From Liolophura sinensis (lineage: Eukaryota > Mollusca > Polyplacophora > Chitonida > Chitonidae): a stretch of DNA of 64,000 nucleotides. Every line of letters starts with the position of its first letter. Position 1 is the stretch's first letter. Both the position numbers and the translations under genes were made by a program. The notes beneath the pieces are model-generated. The model had not been told where the DNA came from. It did not search any database and was given only the letters and a program-made list of their open reading frames with translations. This document shows positions 11,869-23,063 of the stretch, one piece after another. The DNA is taken from NCBI RefSeq assembly GCF_032854445.1, contig NC_088295.1, positions 63,781,249 through 63,845,248 of the forward strand. Reading direction: 5' to 3'.

Positions 11869-14800
11869 CATACGACTCAAGCCTTTAGTTCAGTATAGGT
11901 CATTCATATACATTATAGCAAGAAAATGATATTAAATTCAAACTTAATGTAAGAGATTGCAGGTTGGATTTTTTTTTGTTTGTTTCGTTTTTGTTTTGCG
12001 CATCAAACTACAAATAGATGGACATATACGTAACTTCAAAGCAAAACAGAAAGACATCATTCACGAAGTGCAGCTGATTCAATTTAACCCTTTTGCATCA
12101 GTCACATAAACAAGGGGTGGAGGGGGAAGTGCTTTGTAAACAGACTAATTGTACTAAGCTGAAGCTGCAGTTATTTTTTGTGTTTTGTTTCTTTTTACGG
12201 AGTTTCGGAAAGCCAGTCTGACCTGCGAGCAACAGCACGTCCGTCTGCAAGATCCCTATTTTCTGCGCAAATGGCAAAAAGCACTTAATTTTGAGTAGTT
12301 TATGAAGAGCTAACCGCGTAACCTCTCTCACGATACATTAGTGAAGCCCTTGCTCACCAAGAGACAGATAAATGAACACATTAAATTTAGTATTCAGTAA
12401 AAAGCTTTAACAAAATTGATTCCGGAAATGTTCCAGAGTCTTCATCATCAGTGAAATGTCTTATATATTACTACATGGTTTGAAAGAGAGATAAAAATAC
12501 CAAATACGCGCATGTCTTGTTGTGGGGGGGGGGTGTTTGTTTGTTTGTTTTATTTTTTTCCTTAATTATGTAGCGACGCTTTGAATTTACTAATTAGGGA
12601 TTGAGACAATGAGATAATAAGGTACATGAAAGTCGTGTATGATTTAACGGAAGTTGTGGACAGTTAACCAAGCGGTACACATTTTGTGTGCATGAGTTCT
12701 GTATAGGTTACGTATACGTACACATCAGCTATGTCCTAATCTAATAGCACGTTCACCTCTCCCTTCGGTTACGTTATGGTCTCCCACTATTACCATGACA
12801 CCGTGAAATTATCAGCTACACCCAGAATTAAATTTACGGTTTTTCAAAACCACATACATGTCAGTGTATCGGTCTGATACTGAAGTTTGGAACTGCTTTT
12901 TTCAGGCGAATGTTCCCGGTATTCCGTGTGAGTATAAGTGGTCTGGACCCTAACGCTATGTACACGTTGCTGCTAGACTTCGTCCAGGTGGACAACCACC
13001 GGTGGAAGTACGTGAACGGTGACTGGGTGGCCGGGGGAAAGGCCGAGCCAGCCGCCCCAAACTGTGTCTACATTCACCCGGACTCTCCCAACTTCGGTGC
13101 CCACTGGATGAAAGAGCCTATCTCGTTCAGCAAAGTGAAACTAACCAACAAACTCAACGGAGGTGGACAGGTACGGTTATAAAAATAAAATAATGTCTAA
13201 GAGCGTATCCCAGCAAATGACATTGTCCACCTTTCATTATACATACATAATCAAATTTAGCCAACTGACTTAATCAAAAATAAAGAGCGTCCCACAGATA
13301 AGAATCTCTTGCAATCAACATGTAGATACGTTTTGTGCTGGAAATATAGAAAAAGTAGGTCCTTCAATCTCTTCAGAAGTATATTTCTAACAAGATACCA
13401 GTCAATATCGGCGACGTTGATAGGCGCAAGCTTTCATTACGTAGGCCTACAGACATATCTCGATATAAATCTATATAAATCAGTATAAATCTATATTTTA
13501 GATCAGGCACAAATCTCTGCTAAAATATTTGCATAGGGCAAAAAAGTAGACTTTTACGGAGAAGTTATCATTTTAACAGCATTACTTAATCGGGTTAAAT
13601 AATGTTAAATGTGTTTGAAGAAAGAAAATAAATATCCTAAGTTTGCATTTTAGTAAGTTTTGTTCGCTTGAGACTTCAACCAAGTTGTGTTAATTATTGT
13701 GCCTAAGTAGGTGTGTAAATCGATGAGCTGTCTGTCTGTCCCGGGTCCTGGCGTGTTTGCCCCAGTGTTTGCTAAGCTGATATTCCCCGCATCAGATCAT
13801 GTTGTCCCCCCGTGTTCAGAGGGATACTTAAACGGTCGCTGTCTTATGGCGATACATCTGGGGACAAGTCCATATCTAGAAATGTTCCCGATTTGATTAT
13901 AAAAGATAATGTGTCGTGTTTCATTTTTAAAAGATTACGAGAAATTGCACCATATAATTGCGAGCTTCAGTGCAATTTTGATGGTGGGAAACAAAACATG
14001 CAGAGAAAGAGGGCATCCCGCAAAATTAAATCTGCACATTTTGCTGATAAAAAAAAAACATTCACTTCACATCCGTACTACATGTATGGAAATGTGTATA
14101 AAGAGCCACCGACATGCGCATTTCAAGCAGAAAGTAGTTCACGGAACATTTTATGTAAATCATCGTGTTCATTGTTAACACTTGTTATTGTAAGATTGCG
14201 TGTTTCGTTACAGTTGTCAGCAGATTGTATTATACACTCAAATATACAGTAGCCAAACTGTGTGCATAATTCTTGTTTATTTTTTAACACAAATTTACCC
14301 TAGTAAATGTTAAGCCCATCTGTATTACCAGGTAGATATAGGGAGAAATTAAACCATATCCACTATCGCGTATATATTTGACTTCATAGCACAGCTGTTA
14401 TGCATTCATATATTTCTCCGCCTGGAATACGCGCGTGTATCTTACATATAGTAAACTAAGTGCATTCCACATGCACGTGCCTTTCCCACCTCGCTAAAAA
14501 TAGATATAGGAAGCTTCCTAAAATGAATGAAATACCATTAAAAGAACAAAGAAGAAAGCATAAAAGTGAATGTCTATAAAGTGATTATCTGTTTGTGAGT
14601 GTGGGGTTGTCTCAGTTTCGCTGAGGGTACGGTCGCTCTGAAACAGGACTTCTCTCTGTGTGACCTCGTAGTCTATACGAAGTTCACGTATATCAGATGG
14701 CTTAATGGATAAGTGACCGTATAAATTAGACCACATACCTAGGCGAGCTTACCTTACTGCAATCACCACACGGAGAAAGTTGTAGATTACCAAAGTTTTA

Positions 14801-17800
14801 TTTGGGTGAGGGTTGTTTTGTAAACATTAATTTGTATACTGAGTGTTGACCGCAACAATAAACAGATAAATATAGGGGCATGCAGAAAACCGCATTTATG
14901 AGTTTGTTAATTAAATTAACAACAATAAACTCGATATTTAAGAAAATTCTAAATATATTACACTAATGGCTAATCCTTATGCAGTAATAATGCGATTGGG
15001 AGATTATTTCCCGAAAACTGGTTTGTGCGTATGCACGGTAAATCATAACGACGGTAACAGTTGTCTAATTTATCATATTACTACGATGCAAAATTATTAA
15101 TAATATGTATGTCGATTGGGTAAAATTTATTTATTTTTTGATTCGTTTCTTATGCCGTATGCAAGAATATTTATACAACGGCGGTCAGCATTATTGGGGA
15201 GTGGAAACGGTAAAATTTATATGTGCAGTGTATGCTTAATTATCATCCATAGCAACAATATTTGTTTCCAGAGCAAACGACATATTTTGAAGCCCCATAA
15301 TTAACTCTTTCAAGAGAGCGTATACAAAAATTACAAAAATGTTATTTTGGTAGAAGGCGGGGAACAAATAGCAGGGTCCTTCCGAAATTCTGTCAATGAA
15401 TTCTTGCGGTGAAAAAAAAATATTCGTCAGTTGAGAGCGTTTCCTGTGTGGAATAGAAAACGTATAGAGCTCACAAAACACACATGCATTACACTCGGCT
15501 ATTGTCTGAGTTAAAATGCAGTCCATCATATCTTATACGCAGCTATATTACCCTGTAGGTGTAGTTGAACGTCGATAATAGAAACCATAAACTTTAACAG
15601 TTTATAGTTGAATTTATTTATATTTTTAACATAAAGTTGTACGTAGGCATACGTTGCTCACAAAAGCCTGGAATGCATTCTTGATATCAATTACCGGTAA
15701 TACAGACTTTACAACGACATAGATAATCCTTAAATCATAATCTAGCTGCATGACAAATCATATGTTGAAGCTATATCTACATGAATATGCCTTCATTTGA
15801 GACCTCGCTAAAATGTCTTCGCGAGATATATACATGTTTATAGCAGCAGACTGAGGTGGGTTTTATATGCCTTGCATGTGGCCATTAACGTGCATTTGAC
15901 CCAAACCAGAAAGGTGTTCTCCTATCCAGGCGCTGACAGCGTTAAGACTTACGGTAAATCAACCTCTGTAATTTAATGTGTATAATTCGAGGGATAAGGA
16001 CGTCCGCCCATGGGTCTCAAATCCCGCTCACATCACGGGCCGAGTGGGGATTTTTTTAACCCCTCGTGTTGTTTGTCCCTAACAAAGCCATGGCACCTAG
16101 AGTAAAGTTTTCTTGCCCTTTTTACTCACTGTCCGAATCTTCCACACACCACTTTCCAGCACCTATCAAATTTACATTCAGCTTCTACCTATTGGAACTT
16201 GCATTATGTGATATTTGGTTTTATGCGGCCAAAGTCCAAGAAGGCTTATTTTCCATGAGACCGTAAACATAGGCCATCTGTGTCATCTGTTGTCTTTCAT
16301 TTACAGATCTATGGAACAATTTCTTGTTTCCGTTTTTGCGCTTTTTTAACTCTGGTGTTTTACACATAATACACTCGACTTCAAGCTTTTTTAAAAATCA
16401 TTTAGACACCTGAAGCAAGGCTATTTCATACTTTCGTTCTGCGGAAAATGTTTTAAAGTTGAAAGCAAAATGAAGTGCTGTTAATTTCATTATTTATGAG
16501 GAAAATAAAAGTAAACCACGTCCACATAACTATACCTTTATTCCTTCTTACTCCTCACTGTGTTATCGTACATTTTCTATTTCATCAAACACTTATTTTG
16601 TTATGGTTACTGCACACTGTTTAACAATGGCGCCAAGCAGTTATCTGTTTTTTTTTTCCCATTAATATCGAAATATTTCTTGTTCCTTTACGGTCCTGGA
16701 GAGAATTTTGAAGTAGCTTGTATATGTTTAAAGGTCTATTATTATCTTGTCATTTCAGATCATGCTGAACTCCTTACATAAATACGAGCCCAGGCTTCAC
16801 ATTGTCAAAGTTAACTCCCGGACACAGAAGAAAAATATCATGACATTCAGCTTCCCAGAAACTCAGTTTATTGCTGTGACAGCGTACCAAAACGAGGAGG
16901 TGTGTATTCTGAACAGTCAGCATCCAAAACTCCTTTTCGTCGGATGTCTAATTTTGTGTGTTGAAATGTTACAACCACTGAATTACAGTTGTTTGTATAT
17001 TAACACCTTTGAAGCATGTGTGACCACCAGTGCTTTCATTTGATCTCTTGAACCTCTGTTCTAAATTTGGAATACTCCACAGCGATCGTGTAAATCTCTG
17101 TTCTTTGTAAAGAAAATAGACATTTTCTTAATTTACTCGGCTGCTGGGTGACCTACCTTAAGCAGTGGTGACAGTAACTTTCACTTCATTGCCCCGGGGG
17201 GCGGGGGTACAAATTTATGGCTAGGAACGCCCCCAAGTTCCGACCATTTCCCACCCCCGCTGATACCTTGTTAGACCGCATGGTGGGCCTTTTGGGAGTT
17301 CTTTAGTTAACACCTAAATAGACTGAAATCTATCGGCCGGATCTGTTGACAAAGTGGTGGGATGGATGTCCAGGGTCCGGTACAATCGTGGTCTGATCGG
17401 TGTATTCAGACAGGAGGTGTGTAAGTGGGTGTCCTGTACCGTCACCGAGGTGTGCAGACCAGCCATTACATTCTGCTCAATTATGCACGAACTTTATGCT
17501 GCCATCTTTGTTATGTAATCAGCGGTCCTGGCAAGACTGCCCTTTGTAAAACAAAGGCCAGGCAGCTAAGACCTGCCCCACCCAGCCCAAATCCCACATA
17601 AGTCACTTATCCAGTCTGCGCTTTTGTTTTCTCTTCCAGATTACAGCACTGAAAATCAAACACAACCCATTTGCCAAAGCATTTCTAGACGCCAAAGAAA
17701 GGTAAGTTAGCTGATTAGATCTGCAGTATGTTTAAGTGGAAAGAGTTAATAAAGAAACAATAGATTTCTCAGTAGGGTCTTATTCAAACCGAAATGTATA

Positions 17801-20800
17801 AAATATAACTAACGTAAACAAAAATAGCTTTGCAAATCAAGTAGTTACTTAATCTCTGTAAATCGCTCTGTATACACTTCTCAGCCCTAACTTACTTATA
17901 TACTCTGACTGTGAAAATAGTTTAAAACGCCGCTTTTCTTTAGACATTACAGTACTGACTGCTGTATGTTTGTTTCAAAAAATGGCATTCCTGGTCGTTA
18001 AATTAATTTTGAGATTATTCTGAATATGCGCAATTTTTACCAATGATTAGCGTCTGAAATTACCAAATGTGCACTGAATTATTTATTATTCCAAGCTTAT
18101 TTGTCTGAGTGCTGTAAAATAAACGTAAAAGGTAGCTTTCCAGGCTTGAGAATAGAGATGGGACGATGATATCCCGGATTGAATAGCTAGTTTAACTGAA
18201 CAAAAGCTTAATTATCTCCCCAAGTGTCCACTCTCGTTTTCCTAAATTGGATTTTCACCTGTCCCAAAGTAGACGGGTGTCTTGAGTTGGTTCCTTTTAG
18301 TTGAAGTTACTACCTGTGCACGCAGTTTACCTTTGACAAAAAATAGAGTCGTGAGTTTATTTGAATTCAGGCAATGGAAATGTGACCAAATTGGCAATGA
18401 AGGTGGGTTTAGCGTCCTCAATGCGGCAGATTGATGATATGTGTGTGGTTTAAACATTCTTTCTACCACCAGACCTGACGGGCGAGATTTCGTGGAAGAC
18501 GGCGAATCTCAGAGAGGCCTGCCTCATCGTAAGTACACGGGGATTTCTTCATTTATTGCCAGAGACGCGTATGGCATACCTGATGGATTTGTGTTACATA
18601 AATTACTAGAAGAATTTAGAGTTAGATGCCAAACTGTCCGGAGTCCGGAGTCTCACTGCATGAGAGATTATTTACTTTACACGCGCATGGCTTGTTCTGG
18701 ACACACAGGCTGTGGATGGTGACGGTAAAAAGTGATTAAAAAGCGCCTGACACATGGACACAGCTTACCTTGAGCACATTGAGGCGGATATATTCATGGT
18801 TTGTCTTTATGAGAGAAAACATAATTTAACACAAAATCTATAATAAACGGAAATAAAATAATAAGAATAATGTATAGCAATTTCGCGCTATATTGGTATT
18901 GCTAAATTGTTTTTTTTTTCTTTTTACCACTGGACAATTTTTAATTCATGCACTCTTTAACCAATCCATACTTAACATGTCACATATGGTAAATCCTAGC
19001 GCCTAGATTTTGCTGCCTTGCTTAATAAGATTATTCACGATATTGTATCAGCGCACATAGAATTAGCTCAAATGGAAATTAAGTGATTTCTTTATTTGTT
19101 TGAATGGTGTTTTACGCAATGCTCAAGAATATTTTCACTTATACGACGACGGTCAGCATTATGGTGGGAGAAAACTGGGCAGAGTCTGAGGGAAACCATC
19201 GACCATCCGCAGGTTGCTGAAAGCCCTTCCCGCTTCAAATTAAATAAATGTATATGAAAAGAACACTTCAGATGTATCATATCTGAGCCAAAAAAAATGG
19301 TTAAATATATTCCATGTTAAAATAAATATTACAGGCACATTTAAAGTGGACCCAACATGTAAAGCAATGCGATGGGTTTATATCTTTTATTTTAAAACAT
19401 AACATGTACAACTAAAAGTAGTGATAGCTGCATCATATGCCATATGACATGTAAGATGCCAAAACATCTTAGGAAAACAAAATTCCTGGAAGAAAAATTC
19501 CCACGACTGGGACAGTGTATATAGAGTTCTTCGACGTGATATAACTATAGATGGGCTCTCTGGAACTATCTTGGCAGCATAGCCTAAAATAGCTGGCCCT
19601 TCTCATAACAAATATACACAGCAAACTAGCAGTTGACACCTCCATTTGCTCAAGTAGTAGTAACTTTGGCAGAACGTCTTTTACGGGAAACAAAACTTTT
19701 CAGTGTATATTTGAAGGCCTTGCTCCTCAGAGAGCAGCTGAACTGTGGGGTAGGAGGAGGTCGGTATTCAGTCCGGTTTTTGACACGCAATTGTTAAGTA
19801 CTTAACTCCACGCTCGTCACTCCTTCCTCACTGACAATATCATACTGGTCACGTGAAGCGAGAAGCTACAACAAGTTATGCCGACAAATAAATATCTGAG
19901 TTAGAGTTAAAATATCATTAATGACGGAAAACTCAGTTGTTAAGAACTATAATTAAATTATGAGAAAATATGTTTTTATCTTTCGTGAATTTGCTATTTC
20001 GCCTCAGCCAAATGACGTTTCAAATTATAACCTTAAATTTATAATTATAATTAATCTAATAATAATAGATCGTGTTATGATATTGGTTTAAATAGCCGTT
20101 TATTATATAGGTTACATATACAGTGGAGGAATTCATGTTGTGATGATTTTTTTTTTACATACTTTTGTATCGTTGAAGCGTATTATTTCTCACAACTTGT
20201 CATTATTTGGGATTTAGACTCTTACATATTATGGTCCTAAAAATTTAGCAAAACCACTGCGGGTTTCGAACCAGCGATCCCGGGGTCAGACACCCTAGTT
20301 TCAGTACAAGAATTTGTTCTGTACCCAGGAGGTGTAAATCCCAAATAACGTTAACACTGTTACTTAAGCCACATTCTAAGTGACATCTACCAATTTGATA
20401 TCGTGGTCTAACTCTTTTCTTATCTTCATGCCTTTTGTCTGCTGCAGTAACGGGTACATGGTTCATCCCTCCGGGCAGTCACAGTTTTGTCCCTCCTCCG
20501 GCACACCATCAGTTTGCCAACCCCCTTAACTTGTCCAACTGTGATAGACTAAGTCTCCGGAACCACCGACCGTCCCCATACCACAATCCCTACCACCAAA
20601 GGCGGTCACCCCCTCATGGTTAGTATATACAAGTGTATTAGCTAAACTTTGTTTATTTGATTGGATCGCATTTTTTACACCATAGTCAAAAATATTTCTT
20701 TTGAATGTGTGAATGGAGGCCAGAAATACCAGTGGAGGAGACCGACCAAACCGGCACACCGCGCCAGGTACCCGAAAATGCCATAAGGGGATTGGTGTTT

Positions 20801-23063
20801 TACAACGTACTCAGTATTTTACTATTAAGGGCGGCATTAAGATTTACAAGACAAGACCACCACACCTCTCTAAAGGGTATAAGGCTTTTACACAGTACTC
20901 AAAATATTTGACTTGTAAGACAGCTGCCAAAATGGGTGAAGGAAACCAGTGAAATAATAGCACCCCGAATTGCGCCTTGCCAGCTATCTGAAAAGGTGTA
21001 AGGGCTTTAAGTTTATAGATTTAATGCAACAACTTTAAACAAAAATTAAGTAGAATGGGTAATTTTTTTGGCCTGATTTTAGAGGCCTTCTGAAACGAAA
21101 TCAAACCTGAAACGATTTGAATAAATTTAAAGTAGATCCTGAAAAACTTCTGTTAGTTTGTATGATTTATGAATTATTATCACAGTGTTTCCTTCCAAAG
21201 AGGGCTTTTTTTGCTTAGAAATGTTCCTACATGTAATTAATGAGTTTAGACTTTTTGATACGAACAGTGGATGCCCCACCCACCTCTCCTTCAAAATCCC
21301 GTTCTGAGATTGAAAACTAATGGTTTTCAGTGATACCCAAAATTCAAATGAAATCCAAAAAGTAAATCTTAAAATTACAAAATATTCTCCTGTCTTAAAA
21401 TGTTTGGCTTAAGATTTAAGGCGGATTGACAAGACTTCTGGATGTAGTGTAAAATGTTGTCTGTAGCGACTCCTGTGTTCGAGAGCTCGAAACCGTAGAT
21501 AGCTTTTCTGCCTGCTTTAAATTTGAACATGCGTATCTGTTCTTGTGGTTCAAGTGAAGTGTCCTCTGCCACTTCATGATTGCTGGTGTAAAGGTCTTGT
21601 GTAAAACACATAAGCATATAAGCCTTATGCAGCGGGTCGCTCTCGCTTTGAAATGTCCAGAGCGGCCAAATCGCTATCTATAGTTCTATCTGTCTGTTTT
21701 AAATGGGTCTCTAATATCAAGCGTAGTGATTCGTTTCCCATAATATAACTCACATGCATCTAATAAACCTGCCTGGTTGATCAGGTTTAAACTCACCCCA
21801 CCCCACTCCACCCCACCTGAAGGCGTTATTAACCTTAGCAGAGACCATATAGACTTCAAACGGCTCCCTAACTGTTGTTCGCCCACTCAAAAGCGTGTCC
21901 CATTTAAGCCTAGTAAAGACATTTGTAATATTGACTTTGTCAGGACCATTATAATCTAAGAAGTCTGTCTCATCTTCCGCGTTTGATATTTCTTCAAAGG
22001 CAGGTGTATTGTTGAATTCCGCACCCACGAATCGCAATCAAAAATTAAGTGTCTTCCCTGTCGTTTATGGCCAGATCTAGCGTAGACAACCAGTCTGGGA
22101 CATGGTTCATTGCTCACGTCAGCTTCTTTCTGTGACTTTTAATTCCTTTGTCGTCCATCTAGAATCAATCCACGCGTCTATTCGTGAAAATAATCTAAGC
22201 AAAATCTTTACTTTTCTTCAGCTGAGTCCATACAAAATCAGTTTGATGGTAACTAATCGTTGATATTATGTTGCAAGCATATGAACAGATTGAAACGCTT
22301 GTTGGAGTTTCGTCACTACATAACTCCAATCTAGCACAAAGTCCTAACGACGACAACTGACCATTGTAATCGTCATAGTGAAAAAGAGATATAAGCTTGT
22401 GATAAGTTTTAGTAAGACCTATCAATAATAGCTAGGCCATTTGCGAGAGAAGATATTGTTATGGCAGCTGTAGACAGGAAATACTCTGAAATTTGTTCTC
22501 TTTTGGCGGCGCAAAACCAGCGATAAAGTTATTTGGTATACAATCAAAGTGATTCACCAGGGCCATGACTAAGTTTTAACCCAGTCATAATAATGAAAGA
22601 TTTTGAAATGCGTCTTCTACTTTATTTCTGACGTGCTGTTTTTTTTCCTTGGAAATTGCTTAATTCTACTTATATTTGTGTAATTTCAGGAAGTTTTCCT
22701 CGAGAAGTTGGTCCAAATATTCCAGTTTTGAATATACCGGTTTCAGATAACTGGCCACACATGTCTGCCGGCAGTCATAGCATGTTATCGAGTAACACAT
22801 CGTCTCCTCAAGGACAGTATGGTGTATGGATGAGTGGGCCTGTGGGCAATCTCTCACCCAATCAGAGTTGTGCAATGCCTTATCTGCGGACCTCAGCACC
22901 TTACACTCTACCAACCACGTCGGCTGTTACAACAGTGTCGGGTCCGACGTTATCGGGATCTCAGCCATCTTTCGATCATCCTTGTGACCTCGGTTCGTTT
23001 GCCGCTCCATCCAGGGAGTCCGGACGATCGAACTGGAGTCCATTGACCCCACCTCCGATATGA
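11022..23063 (+). CDS. T (brachyury): Brachyury T-box transcription factor, complete, 7 coding exons
   Basis: Spliced CDS: 11022-11200, 12906-13170, 16759-16899, 17640-17701, 18473-18528, 20448-20618, 22690-23063 (1248 nt, 415 aa). All introns are GT-AG and all phases close. The product is a nuclear DNA-binding factor of the T-box family. Residues 10-15 (HLLSAV) match the conserved Brachyury N-terminal motif. The T-box spans about residues 36-217 and includes [72 protein letters not shown] and [13 protein letters not shown]. The C-terminal half has an [11 protein letters not shown] segment and ends in WSPLTPPP, both typical of Brachyury rather than Tbx2/Tbr/Eomes. Length is close to the usual 420-440 aa. 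Splice points at NGR/R, GGGQ/I and NEE/I coincide with T-box gene structure as I remember it. By family knowledge it binds TCACACCT-type half-sites and acts in posterior mesoderm, gut or blastopore patterning. The start ATG is the first in frame after a GA-rich leader and gives the family N-terminus. Confidence 0.97.
11201..12905 (+). other. Brachyury intron 1
   Basis: A 1705-bp intron with a perfect (TA)n microsatellite at 11810-11865 and short T-rich and G-rich runs (a G run near 12,525 next to GTTT repeats). I see no other gene or known repeat. Confidence 0.85.
11810..11865. repeat. (TA)n microsatellite in Brachyury intron 1
   Basis: About 56 bp of uninterrupted TA. Confidence 0.95.
12906..13170 (+). 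CDS. T (brachyury): Brachyury coding exon 2 (aa 60-148)
   Basis: The acceptor TTTTTTCAG ends at 12905. The exon reads on from the split Arg into [19 protein letters not shown] and ends at [11 protein letters not shown], phase 0, followed by GTACGG. It holds the core of the T-box, including the DNA-contacting [16 protein letters not shown] stretch. Confidence 0.97.
13171..16758 (+). other. Brachyury intron 2
   Basis: The largest Brachyury intron, 3588 bp. It holds a decayed SINE at about 15,126-15,210. The rest is AT-rich with open frames that resemble no known protein. Confidence 0.85.
15126..15210 (-). repeat. tRNA-derived SINE, decayed
   Basis: Keeps the TTTATTTATTTTTTGATTCG tail and GCAAGAATATTTATACAACG, then GGCGGTCAGCATTAT of the common element, in Brachyury intron 2. 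Confidence 0.65.
16759..16899 (+). CDS. T (brachyury): Brachyury coding exon 3 (aa 149-195)
   Basis: Begins [18 protein letters not shown] after ATTTCAG and ends TAYQNEE before GTGTGT. It is 141 nt, exactly 47 codons, phase 0 on both sides. The [10 protein letters not shown] loop is the variable part of the T-box. Confidence 0.97.
16900..17639 (+). other. Brachyury intron 3 with GC-richer block
   Basis: A 740-bp intron. About 17,140-17,610 is clearly richer in G and C than the other introns and carries two AGGTGTG T-box-like half-sites (17415-17421 and 17448-17454). The first 140 bp stay open in the exon 3 frame by chance. Confidence 0.85.
17640..17701 (+). CDS. T (brachyury): Brachyury coding exon 4 (aa 196-216)
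   Basis: A 62-nt exon encoding [20 protein letters not shown] plus two bases of Arg. It closes the T-box with the NPFAKAF helix that enters the DNA groove in family structures. The acceptor is CTCTTCCAG and the donor GTAAGT. It is too short for an ordinary ORF scan and was recognised from the conserved peptide. Confidence 0.96.
17702..18472 (+). other. Brachyury intron 4
   Basis: A 771-bp AT-rich intron in which I see no repeat or conserved element. Confidence 0.85.
18473..18528 (+). CDS. T (brachyury): Brachyury coding exon 5 (aa 216-235)
   Basis: A 56-nt exon encoding [19 protein letters not shown], the linker right after the T-box. The acceptor ends ACCACCAG and the donor is GTAAGT. It was chosen because phase 2 in and phase 1 out join exons 4 and 6 without a stop. 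The sequence is weakly conserved, so the exact 3' edge is slightly less certain than for the T-box exons. Confidence 0.88.
18529..20447 (+). other. Brachyury intron 5
   Basis: A 1919-bp intron with a SINE copy at 19,088-19,233. Near 20,262-20,290 a minus-strand sequence contains GGTTCGAAACCC, which resembles a tRNA B box but lacks a convincing tRNA around it. Otherwise nothing is seen. Confidence 0.85.
19088..19233 (-). repeat. tRNA-derived SINE, 3' half
   Basis: Contains GGTGTTTTACGCAATGCTCA, ACTTATACGACGACGGTCAG and CCATCCGCAGGTTGCTGAAA in the usual order. It lies in Brachyury intron 5. Confidence 0.85.
20448..20618 (+). CDS. T (brachyury): Brachyury coding exon 6 (aa 235-292)
   Basis: Encodes [20 protein letters not shown] and then a [19 protein letters not shown] segment. 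This lines up with the CDRYxxLRxHRxSPYxxPY block of other Brachyury C-termini. The acceptor is CTGCTGCAG and the donor GTTAGT, in phase 1. Confidence 0.93.
20619..22689 (+). other. Brachyury intron 6
   Basis: A 2071-bp intron. A short decayed SINE tail lies at about 20,790-20,840. On the minus strand 21,375-22,425 holds several adjacent open frames of 66-95 codons, which I do not recognise; they may be remnants of a mobile element. Confidence 0.8.
20788..20840 (-). repeat. SINE tail fragment, decayed
   Basis: GATTGGTGTTTTACAACGTA then CTCAGTATTTTACTA resembles the SINE 3' end. The rest is unrecognisable. Confidence 0.45.
22690..23063 (+). CDS. T (brachyury): Brachyury coding exon 7 and stop (aa 292-415)
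   Basis: The last coding exon encodes a Ser/Pro/Thr-rich transactivation-type tail (for example [14 protein letters not shown] and [13 protein letters not shown]). It ends with the conserved terminal motif WSPLTPPP then I and a TGA at 23061-23063. The acceptor TGTAATTTCAG ends at 22689. Confidence 0.96.

Noticed and set aside
13812-14252. 146-codon plus frame within Brachyury intron 2
   Set aside because: No family resemblance, biased composition, and it lies between two well-defined T-box exons that join cleanly without it.
20262-20290. Possible tRNA on the minus strand (GGTTCGAAACCC)
   Set aside because: Only a B-box-like string; no A box at proper distance and no cloverleaf.
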